From contig CM049315.1 of the NCBI GenBank assembly GCA_026874595.1, positions 77,598,401 to 77,662,400 of the forward strand: a DNA stretch of 64,000 nt, written 5' to 3'. This DNA is from Sipunculus nudus. Taxonomy: Eukaryota; Annelida; Sipuncula; Golfingiida; Sipunculidae. The notes under the pieces were generated by a model that ran no database searches, was not told the DNA's origin, and saw only the letters and a list, made by a program, of their open reading frames with translations. Position numbers and translations under genes: made by a program. This document shows positions 22,830 through 36,497 of the stretch, piece by piece (positions within the stretch are counted from its first letter, which is position 1; each line of letters opens with the position of its first letter).

Positions 22830-22905
22830 GTGCCAGAGCTTGTGCTGTTCGATTTGCTAGGACCACAGCATCTTGGAGAAAAAAACTGACTCTATATTTA
22901 AGAAG
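22830..22905 (+). other. Exon-like segment B inside the 2.5-kb element
   Basis: Bounded by an acceptor TTTTTACAG and a strong donor AAGAAG|GTAAGT, 76 nt. A third open stretch starts after a TTTATGGTTTAG acceptor at 23294 and stays open in one frame for about 53 codons. The reading frames of the three segments do not join into one long frame. Unrecognised. Confidence 0.2.
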
Positions 22906-23845
22906 GTAAGTCATCAGGTATGAAGACTATAATATCCCTAGATTTTTCTAATAACTATATATAAGCAGACATCAATGAGATTAACCTAGCATTTCTTGAT
23001 TTCGAGGTGATATATGATCAACAGAAAAAAGACATATGAATGATGATAGCCATAACATTACATATTTATTTACAGATCAATTTTTTCTCATTGTTATATA
23101 CATTGGATAATTAATATTGTTATTTAAACGCCCTCTAAAAACATTTACACATAGTATCTGTCACTGTAGTTCTCTAACTGATACTTCATTATACATACAT
23201 ATAAAGACATTATTATTATTATTATTATTCAGAATAATCATGAAAACAAAACATGTTAATATAGAAATTTCCTTTCTTTCGTTTATGGTTTAGGAGGAGG
23301 GTGCAGAGGAGACTGAAGTATGCACCAAGTAAGAAGGTGATATTCACAAGGCTGAAAATGTCAGCATCATCATGGATAGGATGCGGGTTGCAGAGTGTGC
23401 AGACAGAAACATACAAACCAAGAACTGTAAACAACAGGAAACAAGTTATTTAATGATGACATTGTGAAATTTCACTTCGATCCATTCTGGGTGGACATTC
23501 ATACCTAAATCTTATTAATAAATACCTAGTTTCTGGTGAAAGCATGTTGATATACATGTATTTATCCATTTAATGAGATCCTTATTTTCTTTGTACTGCA
23601 GATTGAATGGTTATCTAGATACTGATAAATAGCAGCGCAATTTGCATTAGAACAACAAGTAGTACTTTCACTTACATTTTCATTTGCAAACAAATCCTAA
23701 AATACCAAACTGTAACTAGTTTTCTTCCATGCTATAACTTTAGAAGTTACCATTCAGCCACCGATTTTATTTTGTTTACTAAACATATCAGCAACAAGAC
23801 ATATTGGCACATGCACCTGTAGACAATTACGTGACCGAATGTCTT

Positions 23846-23849
<4 letters not shown>

Positions 23850-23906
<57 letters not shown>
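23850..23906. repeat. (TA)n microsatellite
   Basis: Pure TA repeat inside the 2.5-kb element. Confidence 0.95.
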
Positions 23907-23909
<3 letters not shown>

Positions 23910-24612
23910 TCACACACAAAGTTACTCATGGACAAAACTCGTTCAGTGTGTCACTATATATTTCAATACAGAGTCATAAACGGTAATCCCAAATTCGAAA
24001 ATGTCTCTGTTGATATTTGTTTCAGGAAATCAAGGTCTGTAACATATGTGTTGTACTTAATTCTTAATACAATAAACTCATTTGATAACAACATTTTTTA
24101 TTTTCTATTGCATGATGCTGATGTACATTGTGTATGGTTATGTATGATAGATACCAATTGTGTCCTATATTAAAGTAAACCTTTTGTCAAAACAACTCAA
24201 GTTCCTTTTGTTAAATAAAACACAAGAATGCGTTACGAATAACACAATATCTTGTGTTAATTTAACACAAAAATATGTAACATCTTACACAAATTTGTTT
24301 TACCTTTAACAATAGTATATTGTGTTAATTTAACACAAGATTTTTTTACTTTTAACACAACTAGATTGTGTTATCATAACACAAGTTTGTGTTACCTTTA
24401 ACACAAGTATATTGTGTTAATTTAACACAAGAATATGTTACATTTAACACAAGAGACTTGTGTTATATTTAACCTAATCTTGTGTCAAACTGTGTTTGAC
24501 ACAAGTTCTTGTGTTGTTTTAACACAAGTTGACGCTGTTCATATAAGACACAAGCACTTGTGTTTGAGGAACACAAGTTTGTGTTATTTTTAACACAAGG
24601 GGATTTAGAGTG

Positions 24613-25128
24613 TTTATAACAAATAGGGTCGCCAAAACATTGAATTAGAGTTTTGCAAAGTGCACTATGCAACTATTGACCTTTCAACTTCCTCACATAT
24701 ACAACCCACCGCCTTAGATTATGTGATTTTCTGTTTACCAACACTTGCGCATGTTTCGTCTTTATTACACCTAATAGATAAACAAGTTCATGTATATGTG
24801 ACACAGGCATTGAAAAGAAAATTTCTTAACAGGAATGATTTATAGTGCATTAATATGTACAACAAAGCCATACTTGTATAAATTCTACTGAACCGGTAGG
24901 TAAATAGATGACTTTAAAGTAAAAAGAGTGGGGGGTCAGTGACCCGCTTTTTTTACTATTCGGAGTTTATATGACACCATTCTTTTAATGTATGGATCTG
25001 CCAACGTCTGAATATGGACTGTAGTATATTAACCCAGAGATAAAAGCGCTTTATGACACATTTGCACAACGAGTTTCTTTCTTGTTTCTCAGTAAAATGA
25101 CACATGAAAGGATATACTGTCATATATG

Positions 25129-25215
<87 letters not shown>

Positions 25216-28200
25216 GATATATATAGATATATATATATATAAATATTTATTTATTTATTTATTTATTTATATATATTAGTGGTTTGGCAATTAATCGATT
25301 TTAATGATAATTGATCTTTTTCGATCATAATCGATTAAACTGGTTGCATTTTTCATAATCGATCACAAACGATTATTTATGCACAACCAAATAAGTCATA
25401 TTCATAAAAAAATATCATAACTCATTCAGAGACATAAGAAGGAAGGGACTCAAAGTTGTGAACAGCATTAAAACTGAATCTTGTATATTGTTGACAAATG
25501 TTAATAGCTTGGCCATTTCCTTGACCTTTCAAAATGACGTACAGGTCAGACTGAATTACTAGATCAAAATTTTTTAATGGTAGGTGCCACTCCAAGCCAA
25601 GCGCAAAGGTATCCAAGTCGGATTCGTTAAGCATATATCCAAGACGGACGAGAAATAAGATCTAAGTATATATAAAAACTTATCAAAACGTTCTCTGGAT
25701 GCTAAAGATGTAGATAACAGCAAATGCAGCCTAGCAAGGTAAAAGTAAATTCTTGTATTTCCGTAAAACAGAATATATCAGTTTTGTATTCCGCATAAAC
25801 AAGAAAGCTACAAGGGGTTTCGGCTGATGTTTCCCTTTGTTTAGAGAAGAACCGCGGTCCGCCTGACATAACATTGGGATAAGGATTGCCATGGCTGGTA
25901 TATAATTATAGTTTTATGGGATTTGGTGTGGCGTTATCTGAGAAATATGACTGCATTAAGTTAGGCAGTTGGCTTATCGCGTTCGCCCAGACATACGGAC
26001 CACGGTGGTTTATTTGTTCTGTGGTAGTTGGTATAACCATTGTTGGCAGTGAGGATAAAGATTAAGTCATCGCTAATCCATTCACCCGACTGTGTAAGCA
26101 TCTGCGGGCTTATATATTGTGATGCGGCTTTACGTCATCAAACCACAAAGCGGACGCCCATTTAATACTGGTATATTTACTTAATCGCTCACTGATTGCT
26201 GCCAAATGGAATTGGAAAGACGTGGGTTAAATAAATGGAGCGCAGGATTATTCTAGAAAGCACTCGGAGACCTAAACCTACCTCCGCCAACTTCTTGACT
26301 AAAAGTTAACAATATAACCACGATCTTAATTAATATTTTATTTGTGGAGCGTTAGCGCAGAAAACATTAATTCAAGCCAAAGGAAATATGTATTACGGTT
26401 CATAAATTCGATGCTTGCATCGCAGATCAACCTTTCAATCCAAACAAGGCTGTCTTCAATGAAATCACACCTGTCCACACTTCAGGTGGTGGAAAGACTC
26501 ACCCCGTTCGAAAATTTACATTTATAATTTCACTTAATTCGGACTGAAAGGTAACAGCCATATCTCTCAATGGAATTACATCTTCATATAATAACATGTC
26601 ATGAAGAGACAAATTACAGCTTAATTATTTTGGGGTGTTAACGAAAGAATATAGAATTTGTCAACAAAACTTTTGAGTAAATTTCTAACAGACAAACTGA
26701 CCAACGGCAGCAAAACAAAATACAAAGTATTATTACCAAAGGCAAAGACCATGTTTTCCCTGGCCTACTATGAACGTAATCAAGTCGCTAGATCATTGTA
26801 CATTTAAGAGGTGATCTTAGGTATACATATATCAGGAGGAATACAAGATTTCAGAGAAAAGACAGGTTCAGATGATAGGGTATACACACTCCCTCGTCAT
26901 AGTATTGAAACATATTGAATTTTTTTTTCCGGGAAGCTTTTAAACTACTCCTAACGCCATATCGGCCCTCTGACATTTCGACCAAATTACCGGCTGTCAG
27001 AGTGCCTTTACATCTAGGTCTGAGGAATCATTATAAGGCCTCATAATGATGCAAATATTTTCGTCATTTTTGACGACGCCTCATGGCCTACAGGTACAGT
27101 GTCAATTGACATAAACCAGATTAATCATTAGCATTTTTAGTATACTTTCTAATTACACCAAACAAAAGCGAGAAAAGTTTCGTTTTAAACTTAGCATATT
27201 TGTAAACCCTTCCGTATTTTGTTTTAATTAGTGACTGCCAGAATTCAATCATGGCTCGCACGGTTTTTCTGGATGCAGTCAACTTGTACGCGATACAGGA
27301 AATGACTTGTTACCATAGAGACGAGGTTTCAGTGTGGGTTGTATGGTCACATGTATTCTCGTGTCTTAATTCATCATTCGTAGCATAATATTAAGATTAT
27401 GGGCTGTTTATCACAATATGAATGCAACATGATAAAAGACCACTGCGATACATTCCTCGATATTGCTTGTATCACGACTGAAGTAGGCTTACCAGCTCAA
27501 TTATCATTCCCCTACTCAGTCGGGTTTGTCAGGGCTAGCTGCTACAATGGTGTATGTTTTAGTTTTAAAATATATATTGAAATAACTTTACGTCCCAATG
27601 ACACGATCCTCAGAATATTCTCTATCAGATCTGCTATAAATCAATATGAAAAGTGACTGTTGCATAAAATGAATCCATATTATGATCTGATATTTTTCGC
27701 CCATGAACTTAACCATTCACCATTCTCCGTGTATAAAAAAAAGTGATTTTTTCATGCAAAATATCTGTAGGTGACACACACAAACGACGGCGGAGCTCTT
27801 GTTCCCTAGACAACAACTACTAATTATAGGTCTCCTGGTCACTCTGGCTTGCACTAATTAAGAGCCAATGAACACGGCCCAGATTTTCAAGATAAACAGT
27901 GCTCAAGAACTACTTCTCATGTTTTTAAGGTCGACATCGGGTAGGCGCTCTATCTTTAAATCCGTGTCTATACATGTCGAAAGATATCGCGGATTACGTA
28001 AGGTTGAAACCGGATCAGGATAAACTTGGATTCTTTGGTCGCGACCAAGACCCAATTACTGCCCCCTTAACAATCTGTAAAGTTGATAAAGTGTTGGTCT
28101 CTTTTCTAAATGTAAATGAGTTCAGCATTTTTTTCTAGCCAGTTTAGGCTAATCCCCTTGGCTTGGGCTGGCTCCGGACATTAATGAACTGGATTAAAGC

Positions 28201-28985
28201 TGGTTCACCCTTTACACATTATTCCCTTTAATCCGCTTAAGTTTTCTATGATCAAACGACCACAATCCCGATCACCTGTGCTTGACAAGCTGCCAGCAGC
28301 TTTTTTCCATCCCGTTCATCTTTTAATCAGATTAAAGCTCCACTAACCTACCTGGTCGATGACAATTCTAGGCAGTACTTACCTGTACACGATAGGACGG
28401 GAAGTAAAGGTGTTAAGAAAAGTTGAAGATGAAGCGAGGTGTATGGATTGCGGCAGCGGAAACTGAAAACGGAAAACGGTGAAAATTCGCCCGAAGCAAT
28501 TATTGGGAGGCAGAAGCGGACCCAGGAGGGAATCCAAGGGGACCCCTTTCTTTTTTTAGCCAAACAACTTTTTAAAGTGTTTCAGACCGATGTTTTCGGC
28601 CTGGAACCCCCCCCCCCCCCCTTCCGGACCTGGGGACCTTTTTTTAGGTTTTGTCATCAGCCCTTCTGGGTTGGACTAATCCTTTTCCTTAATCCTGGAT
28701 ACGCCTCCGGGGAGGGCACTGCGGTTAATGACCGATGATTGTTAAACCCGCTAGATCAAGCTCCAGCCGTATGCCAAAATACGTGGTAACTAGGTCCCGT
28801 GGTCGCTTTATTGTAGCATATCCCCCAATAAAATAAGAATAATTTTAATTTTAAGTCCATCAAAATTTTGTCCAAATAAATATGGTTATTATCAATATTT
28901 TGCCAGATCAAGGTATACTGCCAGTCCTCGGGTTAGTAACTCGGGTAAAGTAAACCTTACCGGTCTCATTTACGAGTCTATTTTT
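24613..28985. other. Intergenic stretch without recognised gene
   Basis: Holds a compound (TA)n/(TTTA)n tract at 25129-25276, followed by several ATCGATTA-type motifs in both orientations (25295-25375), perhaps a worn hAT-like MITE. A poly-C run lies at 28609-28621. Remaining open frames are short and unlike known families. Confidence 0.4.
25129..25276. repeat. Compound (TA)n and (TTTA)n microsatellite
   Basis: TA repeats broken by AAATA, ATAGATA and TTTAT variants, ending in about six TTTA units. Confidence 0.95.
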
Positions 28986-29319
28986 GCGCAGATTCGGACT
29001 CACAAGAGTTAGATACAGCTGGACGGCCGGAACTACTTGTCTCAACTGTCAAACTTCAAAATTAATATTGGTACATTTCAAGGAAACCCCTTATTATTAA
29101 GTGAAGTCCTTACCACAAAGCACCCATGTTAATGTTATTTGTCTTGAAACAATTCCTATCCATCATACTTGAACGGACAACGTTACTCTGTTCACATCAT
29201 CTATACCTACGCCATCTGTGTATTTAGAAGCCGCGGTGCATTGTGGGGTTCAGATTGTGACGCCAACAAACCCTAACCGGCAGAGTTGTACCCCTGTGAG
29301 TCAGATTCTGCGCAGTGTG
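28986..29319 (-). mobile_element. MITE with GCGCAGA.TC.GACTCACA ends
   Basis: Left end GCGCAGATTCGGACTCACA (28988) and right end, read in reverse, CTGCGCAGAATCTGACTCACA (29319) form an inverted repeat. The interior matches, in opposite orientation, the copy at 35034-35365 (shared TTTCCTTGAAATGTA, GAGACAAGTAGT.CCGGCCG, GGCTTCTAAATACAC, GGCGTAGGTATA). It lies about 800 bp upstream of the CA10-like start codon. Confidence 0.75.
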
Positions 29320-30106
29320 CGCATAAAATGGCAATGAGACGCCCCAATCAAATGCGCGAAGTAGACGCCCCAATCTCCACGAAGAGGCAAACATTTAAAG
29401 GTGGAGTACACAAATACTCCAGTGCTTACACACAACACTGCCTACAAATAATACAGAGATAGAACTCTCTATATATGGTCCATAATGGTGTATTTTATAG
29501 AAACATTTCACATTTTCAATGAAGGTAATGGTACGTTCCATGGTTAATATTAACCTCGAGATAGTTCTGCGAATGAATTTTTCGCCTGGTCCTATTATAA
29601 ATTCATAATCGCTGTTGACGCCTACCGGCGCTTTGATCCACTCAGGCCGGGCTGACGATCAATACTTGGGGCGATCGTAATTGGCTGAGCTTGAAGGCTT
29701 CGCGGTCAGCGTCTAGTTAAATTCCACGTTCCCGTCAATAGTCCGCAGTTCATCGGCGTACCACACTGCTTGAGATTCTACGTAGTCTAAAACGTAACGT
29801 AGCTAGGCACGCGGGGAAGACGCATAAAAGCTAGAGCTATAGTAAGAGCTGAGAAAGACACATCTTGAGGGAGGTAGTGATACTCAAGACCTGATACAGC
29901 ACAAGAAAAAAAAAAATAATAGGGATCGTGTTATTGAAAAAAACCAAGATGCGGGTAATGGTCTAGCGGGAGCAAACCAAACCTGATAAAAAGTTAAACA
30001 TGTGACGCCTGTAGTTGTGTTTCAAGGTACCTTAAGCAGAAGAAACAGATCGGAGTTAAGAGCCAGAGTTTTGTTTTCTGGGATTTTCACAAATGTGTGT
30101 TTTGTG
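29320..30106 (+). promoter_or_regulatory. Probable promoter region and 5' UTR of the CA10-like gene
   Basis: The GC-richer stretch at 29590-29820 holds an inverted CCAAT box (ATTGG at 29680-29684) and a weak TATA-like CATAAAAG at 29823. The start site cannot be fixed from sequence. The DNA just upstream of the ATG contains two very short upstream frames: ATGTGA at 30000-30005, and a four-codon frame from 30093 whose stop TGA overlaps the main ATG (TGATG, 30105-30109). An in-frame stop at 29987 with no ATG in between makes 30107 the first possible start in this frame. Confidence 0.35.
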
Positions 30107-30170
30107 ATGGATATCGGCGCTCAGAACTTGTTGCTCTGTTTTCTTCAACTGGTCTCTGCTCTACATTCAG
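30107..30170 (+). CDS. CA10: CA10-like exon 1 (signal peptide)
   Basis: Encodes MDIGAQNLLLCFLQLVSALHS and the first base of codon 22. The run LLLCFLQLVSAL is a plausible signal-peptide core, with cleavage around Ser21-Ala22 or Gly24-Ala25. Donor TTCAG|GTAAGC. Intron 1 is 3552 bp and holds two MITE copies of one family and a 508-bp TTAA MITE. Confidence 0.85.
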
Positions 30171-33100
30171 GTAAGCTTATTACTTGTCATAATAATTAGC
30201 TGAAACAAACCGTATTTTGCTTAATATTTAAGTATTGCTTTATACTTAATTGAAGCCGGTAATCTTATTAATTTTTGTTTTCTTACAAATATTAACTAGT
30301 AATCTAAATTCTAAGGAATGCAAGCCCGGTGTGTGGGTCTCTTTTGTGGGATGCTCCTAAAATCGTGTTTGCATTCACTTATTCCGCCCATATTCCCAGG
30401 TTCATTCGTGCATCAGTGAATGAACATTTGCGAATCTTCTTTGATGACGTCCCTAAATCCGGATAATGTTCCGAATCCACACCAGTACTAATCGATTAAT
30501 TATTGACCCATTCCCAAAATGCCCTGAGAGGTTCATAAGATTCCGTACATGAATGCGTGAGTTTTGTCGTGAACAAAAACACACAAACACACGCATGAAC
30601 GTGGATGAACGCCCTCTAGGCAGAAGCAATAATTTGTTCTGCACATTAAAGTATCACCCCGTCACATCCACAACCAGATTAAATGCTAAGCCTTTGTTTC
30701 TTGTTTGCGAAGAGCCCACGGTTAATAATAGAAAATATGACATTAACATTCCCATTTTGCGAACTTTATCGTTTTAAATTTTCTTCTGCATAATGATGTC
30801 ATGTTACTCGAGTCAAAGTCAGAGTACTCGAATACCAGTCGAGTAATGACTGATCGGGAGAACGACCCCCAACCCGGCTACACTTTCCAGCACTAGTGCT
30901 GACACAAGTTGCTTATATTTAGTCCGCTTCTTCCTATTTCTTCAGTTTAATTAAGCCCATAATGCTATTACCAGTGTGAATCATGGACAGGCTGATTGGC
31001 AAAAAGATATTTATTACGATTAAATCATGTTAATAGGGAAACTCCAATCAGTGGAAGTCGCGTTATGTGTTAAATATGTGATGGCCTGATCTCAAGTATA
31101 GGCACTTTTGCTGGCATGAATGTAGTAGGATACGTATCATGTTGCACAGTCAAATATCAGTCACGCGTAAATAAGAATATTATACATCAGTATATACATG
31201 TATAGATTGACAGATCAGGTCATGAGATGGAATTTACATATCGCGTATGTATAAAATGTTGCGATTGTATAAAGTTGTTGGAAATATAATCACATTTCAA
31301 GAAAAAATACCACTTTTCATTACGCATAATTCTAAATACTTATTTTCCTCTCTTTTTCGCATTTAACTTGCAGTTATTCATACGTGCACCATTATAGATT
31401 ACTAGAAATCTGCATTTTAAAGAATGCAAGCCTCCGCGGGGGTGTGGGTGCTCTGTTTCTGTGGCGCCCCCTGCTGTGACTAGATTAAACCCCATTAGAG
31501 AGCACAGTTCCGCCAGTCTAATACAATCCTCTCACATCGCCCCCTTAATTCAATCTACAACATAATATTAAAAAATTCAATTAAACGGAACGCTAGCAAA
31601 GCGCAGAGTGTAAGTACACAATGTAGGATCAGAAATGGACATGCATTATATAGGTTAAAGCGGCCTATTTCGATAGCTGACGTTTATCAAATAAAGATAA
31701 GTCATTGGACTTTTTATAAATAAAAGCCAAAAAGCACTGATCCCAGGTTCCCACGATCTGTTTTGTGTATGCCCGCGTGTTTATATCATGTGGGGGGGGG
31801 GATTAAATATCCACCTGTCATAACCCAAAACTGTCCAAAAAGGACTTATGGTGGCAAATCAGATGAACCAGGTTTTGTGACTGACAAAAGATTTCTTCAT
31901 ATGTTCTCGGCACCAACAACTATGGACCTTTTAACTTCCGTGCCTGAGCAGTCAACCACCTCAAGTTTCATGATTTTTTTTTTTCGTTTGTCGAAACACG
32001 GGTACATGTAGCGTGTGTACTAACAGCTTGTACCTAAACTAACTGATACCACAATGAAAGGGGCGCCGTAAGCACCTTTACTAACGGGATTTATGTAAAC
32101 CTGAAATCACATAAGTCAACAAATATAAGGCAGGAGAATAGCTGGCATTAACACAACAGAAGGCCATCCATGTAGCAGCACATGCAAAGGTACCCTACAG
32201 TCATAAGCAGAAGACCCTAGGTAGGTTTTGCCAATAAAAACACAATTTCCGTCTACCGGATCCGCACCATAACATGATGTTCTTCCCTAAGTCCCGTCTA
32301 TTCACAAAGTTTCATGGGGAAAGGTTATTTAAAGGGGCCCGATCACCTATAAAGCATGTTGAGTTAACACGAAAAATAGTTTCTTCCTTTAAAATAAATC
32401 TGTACCTGCCAAAACATTGCCTTGAAACCGTTTGCTTACGCCTGTAAACGAGTGTTGAAAACAGTGGACCGGGCGCGATGGCAGGTGTCAACTAAAACAA
32501 AGTGCGTGGGGCCGTGTGCAGAGCGATGCCTCAAGACGTGTCAATCAGAAAATGCCCTGACTTGGCAAAAAAACATAATACATGTTCCCGCAGGCTGAAA
32601 CACCGCGTGTTGCCCCTATTAATCGGACCTCCGGTCACGCGGCCTTGATATGGTAAACAGACACACGTGGACTGTGTTTACCAAGACGCACGGTCATAAC
32701 AAGGTGTTAAACAGTCGTGTGCGAGGAAATGAGACTGTAGTGCTGGTATGGTTCTGCTGGCAAACAATTATAAAGCAATACTGAACTGATAGTGTGAAAG
32801 AATAGGCATAATATTGATCCTGATTATGTCCCTTTAATGTTTGCATAATAATGCTAACATACATACAAACAGACTTACTAACAGAGAGGGGTAATCAAAC
32901 CTGGCGCTAATCATATTCTTTTACAACATAGCATTGATGTGTCTATATGGTACACAAATAGATGAGTACCTAAGAAATATGAAAATATACCTTGAAAACG
33001 TAAATATAAATAAAGAATATATCACCTTATATATTTACTTCATCACTGGTGCCCGGTACTTGCAGATTTTATTCTTTAAATTAATTCTCATGCATTGGTC

Positions 33101-36100
33101 ACAAAGAGTTCACACAGTTTTACCCTTAAAGCGTAACAATGTACGCTTTATTACGCAGTGCCCACGTTTGAACAATGTGTTGACAACCCCCAGCGAAATG
33201 GCTGCATTACATTCAGAAATATTTTGTTTACTTTTACCTCAGCGTTTCGACCCATGGTAATAAAGTTGTACAAATAACGCTTCGCCAGCGTTATGCAATG
33301 TCATCGTAATTTCACAAAAAATAACCCAAACGTAACGTTATTGCCTCTGCCAGGAAGGCATGCGTTTTGAGTGAGTGAGTGTCTGTGTATTTGTTCATGA
33401 TATAACTCACCTAATCATAAACGGAATATCATGAAATTTTCAGGACATTTCGGGAATGGACCAATGAAGAATCGATTATATTTTAATGTTTGCACATAGT
33501 ACGCATTCAAGAACGTCATCCACGTTAATTCACAAATGTCTAGTCACTTATACACGAATGAAAAAGGGAAAATGGGCCGAATAAATGAAAGGCCAAATTG
33601 CGGAGGCCTGTATTACTTGGAATGCAGATTTCTAATATGTACGTTCAGCTTTCTTGTTCACACTTCATATCTTGTGTAACGTGCAGTAATGCAAACATTA
33701 AAGCCTTATATTCATTTTGCAGCTAGTGGCGCCACCTGGTCCGAATGGTGGTCATACTCCGGTATTTCAGGTAAGATACTTCCTAAGTAGAGTTATTTTA
33801 CTTTCACAAATGTATGATCTGCATTACGGTATATATACGGTATACACTACATTCATATTTAAGATGAAAAATCATATAACCAGTTGTGGAAGATGAAACC
33901 GTGCCTAGGTACAATATTATGAGTTTTTCAGGTGAAAGCACGTTGAAGGTTTGTCGGTTGGCATTTAAATATTAAACAGTGTTAGACGAAACGAAAACCA
34001 AGTGGATCTCATGGGTTTATTTTTTTTTTATTCTTACATAGAGCAAACAGGCAGGCGCGGGCATACACACACGCGCACGCTATTTGGTAGCCCTGAATAA
34101 AATAATTATAGTTCTGCACCTTTTAAATCTCTCTTGATAACGGATGAATAATACAATTTTAGCTTTGCAAGAATACCTATACATTTATTTTTCCCCGCCA
34201 GAAAAGTGCGCTTGATGTGCAGTATATGTAAACATATACCCGTATGTTTAGTGTACAAGATTTATATTTTAACCGCTGATGTCAGTCACTGTCAGTCAGT
34301 GGAGGGGCGTCTATACAGGGGATGAATGTAAATACCCCCCCCCCCCCACACACACACTTTTTATCAAGAGGGGATGCTCAATGTAAACACCACCGGTATT
34401 CAGAGAGTAAGATTTTAAACTTCACATGAAATATATTAATAATGAGAATCATAATTTTGGTTACATTTCTGTATTTCTGTTTGATGGATCATCATTAAAA
34501 GATGAGTTATGAATTATTTTGAATGACCACACCTATACTTAACATTGTATGTGCAAGTTTTACAACAGTGAGTAGCCAAACCGGTCAATACAGACAACTA
34601 CCTGCAGTTTGCTGTGACCCAGCAGGATAAAAATATATAATCTGATTAGAATTAACATGTACTGAAAACTTTATTATTTTTTAAAATCTTAGACTAGGTT
34701 GTAAAATGTCATATACAGTGGAACCTCGTTGTGTCGAACTCGCTTAAGTCGAATACCCCGCTTATGTCGAAGTTACAAACGCGATATTCCGGACAACTCT
34801 AGTTAAATTATTACCAAATAAAACCCGTTTGTGTCGATCTTCGGATATGTCGAAGTTTTCTGAGGGTCCCTTCGACTTCGACACAACGAGGTTTCACTGT
34901 ATATTGAGGTTTACACATTAATTATTAATATCATATTGGGATTTTATCTTTTTTATATATTTATTGGGGTTGGAATATTAGGAGGAAGGTCTTCGGTATC
35001 AATAGATTCGCTCTGATGCCTCGATGACAACACTGCGCAGACTCGGACTCACAAGAGCACGACTCAGCTGTTTAGGGACTGTTGGAGCCCCCAGAATGCA
35101 CCGGGGCTTCTAAATACACCGGCGGCGTAGGTATAAGGGTAGTGAAGAGGACAATGTAGTCTGATCACGTGTGTTGGTCACTGTTGGATGAGATTATTTC
35201 AAGGCAAATTACAATAAACATGGGTGATTTTGTGCGGAATATTTTACGGACAAGTGATATTTTGTAAGCATGCGCATGTGGATTATAACAGAAGGTGTTT
35301 CCTTGAAATGTAACCAATTTTGATTTTAAAGTTTGAAAGCTGAGACAAGTAGTCCCGGCCGACCTACAGTGCCCAAGCAGAACAGATTCATTTCAAGTAG
35401 AAACGACATTTGGCGAAAGGGCATCTGAATGACAGGTTGTGATTTCTGGCTACCCATGGAAACTTCCCAAACAGGCCATGGACATATCTTAGAAGAAAGA
35501 GGATAAAACATTCTTCATGACAAACAAAGCCGGATGGATGAAGATTGATTGGATATACATACACCAGAGCTGTTGCATACAGCTCTTCTGATTTTATTGG
35601 CATTTAATATAAAAGATATATACCGACATAGGCGTTTTAAAGGTTATGTAACTAATGATTACCAAAAACTATTTTAAGTTTTTCTTATGAATTCAAAGAG
35701 TTAAATAGATTACTGATCATGTCAGTCTAGTTTATCACCCATCATTTATATCGTATCCCATACGCCAAAAAGACAGTAATAATTGTTTTACAGAAGCCCT
35801 GTCCCTATTTTGCAAGATCATTTTTTTTTAAATTAAACAAACGTCTTTGTTAATTAATGGTGCTAATTCAGACCCTCAGCCCTGCAAAAGAAAAAAAATA
35901 TGCAGAATTGTGCAGAAATGCGCAGAGTTTTATGCATAGGTATCATTAACAGAGTAGAAGAGTTTAAAATGTACATTGTTCAGTTATCAAAAGTTGTTGA
36001 ATATTCCGTATTCCTGTACCCTGGAAAAATATTTCATGAAAATGGTGGAAATGCATCCGCTTGCACCATTTTTTATCAGGGATTCCAAAGAGGCAATCAT

Positions 36101-36461
36101 GTATTCTTGCAATATGACCACAGCTTGGCGCCGAATATTTGTAAGATGTCCTTGATATTTGTCCCTGCCAAGTAATAATAATAAGAGACTCTCGAGACAA
36201 TAGGACAGCTTTTTATATGGAAAAGGGTATACACAGTTACGATGTGTAGGTAAACAGTTAGTATGACGCCTTTTAGATAGATTAACTTATTCTTTATCAC
36301 ACTTTGATATTATGCACACTGATAATATTTATGTACAATAATAAATAATTTATCTGAAAGGGTCACTCTTACTCTATACCTGCACTTCGACCATAGACAA
36401 ACACGGCTCCATCATTAATTACATTTACGATGTGATAAAGAGGGCAAAATATTACAAACTG

Positions 36462-36497
<36 letters not shown>

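Larger units (their letters stand above)
22091..24612. mobile_element. DNA-transposon-like element with ACACAAG subterminal repeats (2.5 kb)
   Basis: Terminal inverted repeats: the left begins CACTGTAAATCCCCTTGTG (22091-22112) and the right, read in reverse, begins CACTCTAAATCCCCTTGTG (24612-24591), with 21 of 22 positions equal. Inside both ends lie many copies of ACACAAG/CTTGTGT, often as palindromes such as AACACAAGATCTTGTGTT (22120-22137), about 22110-22250 and 24200-24600. No transposase was recognised, so it is probably non-autonomous. No clear target duplication was seen (GAT against TTT). CACT ends recall the CACTA group, but that is only a resemblance. Confidence 0.75.

Noticed and set aside
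23225-23434. 69-codon minus-strand frame with hydrophobic stretches
   Set aside because: It overlaps an exon-like open stretch on the other strand; no known domain and no support for transcription.
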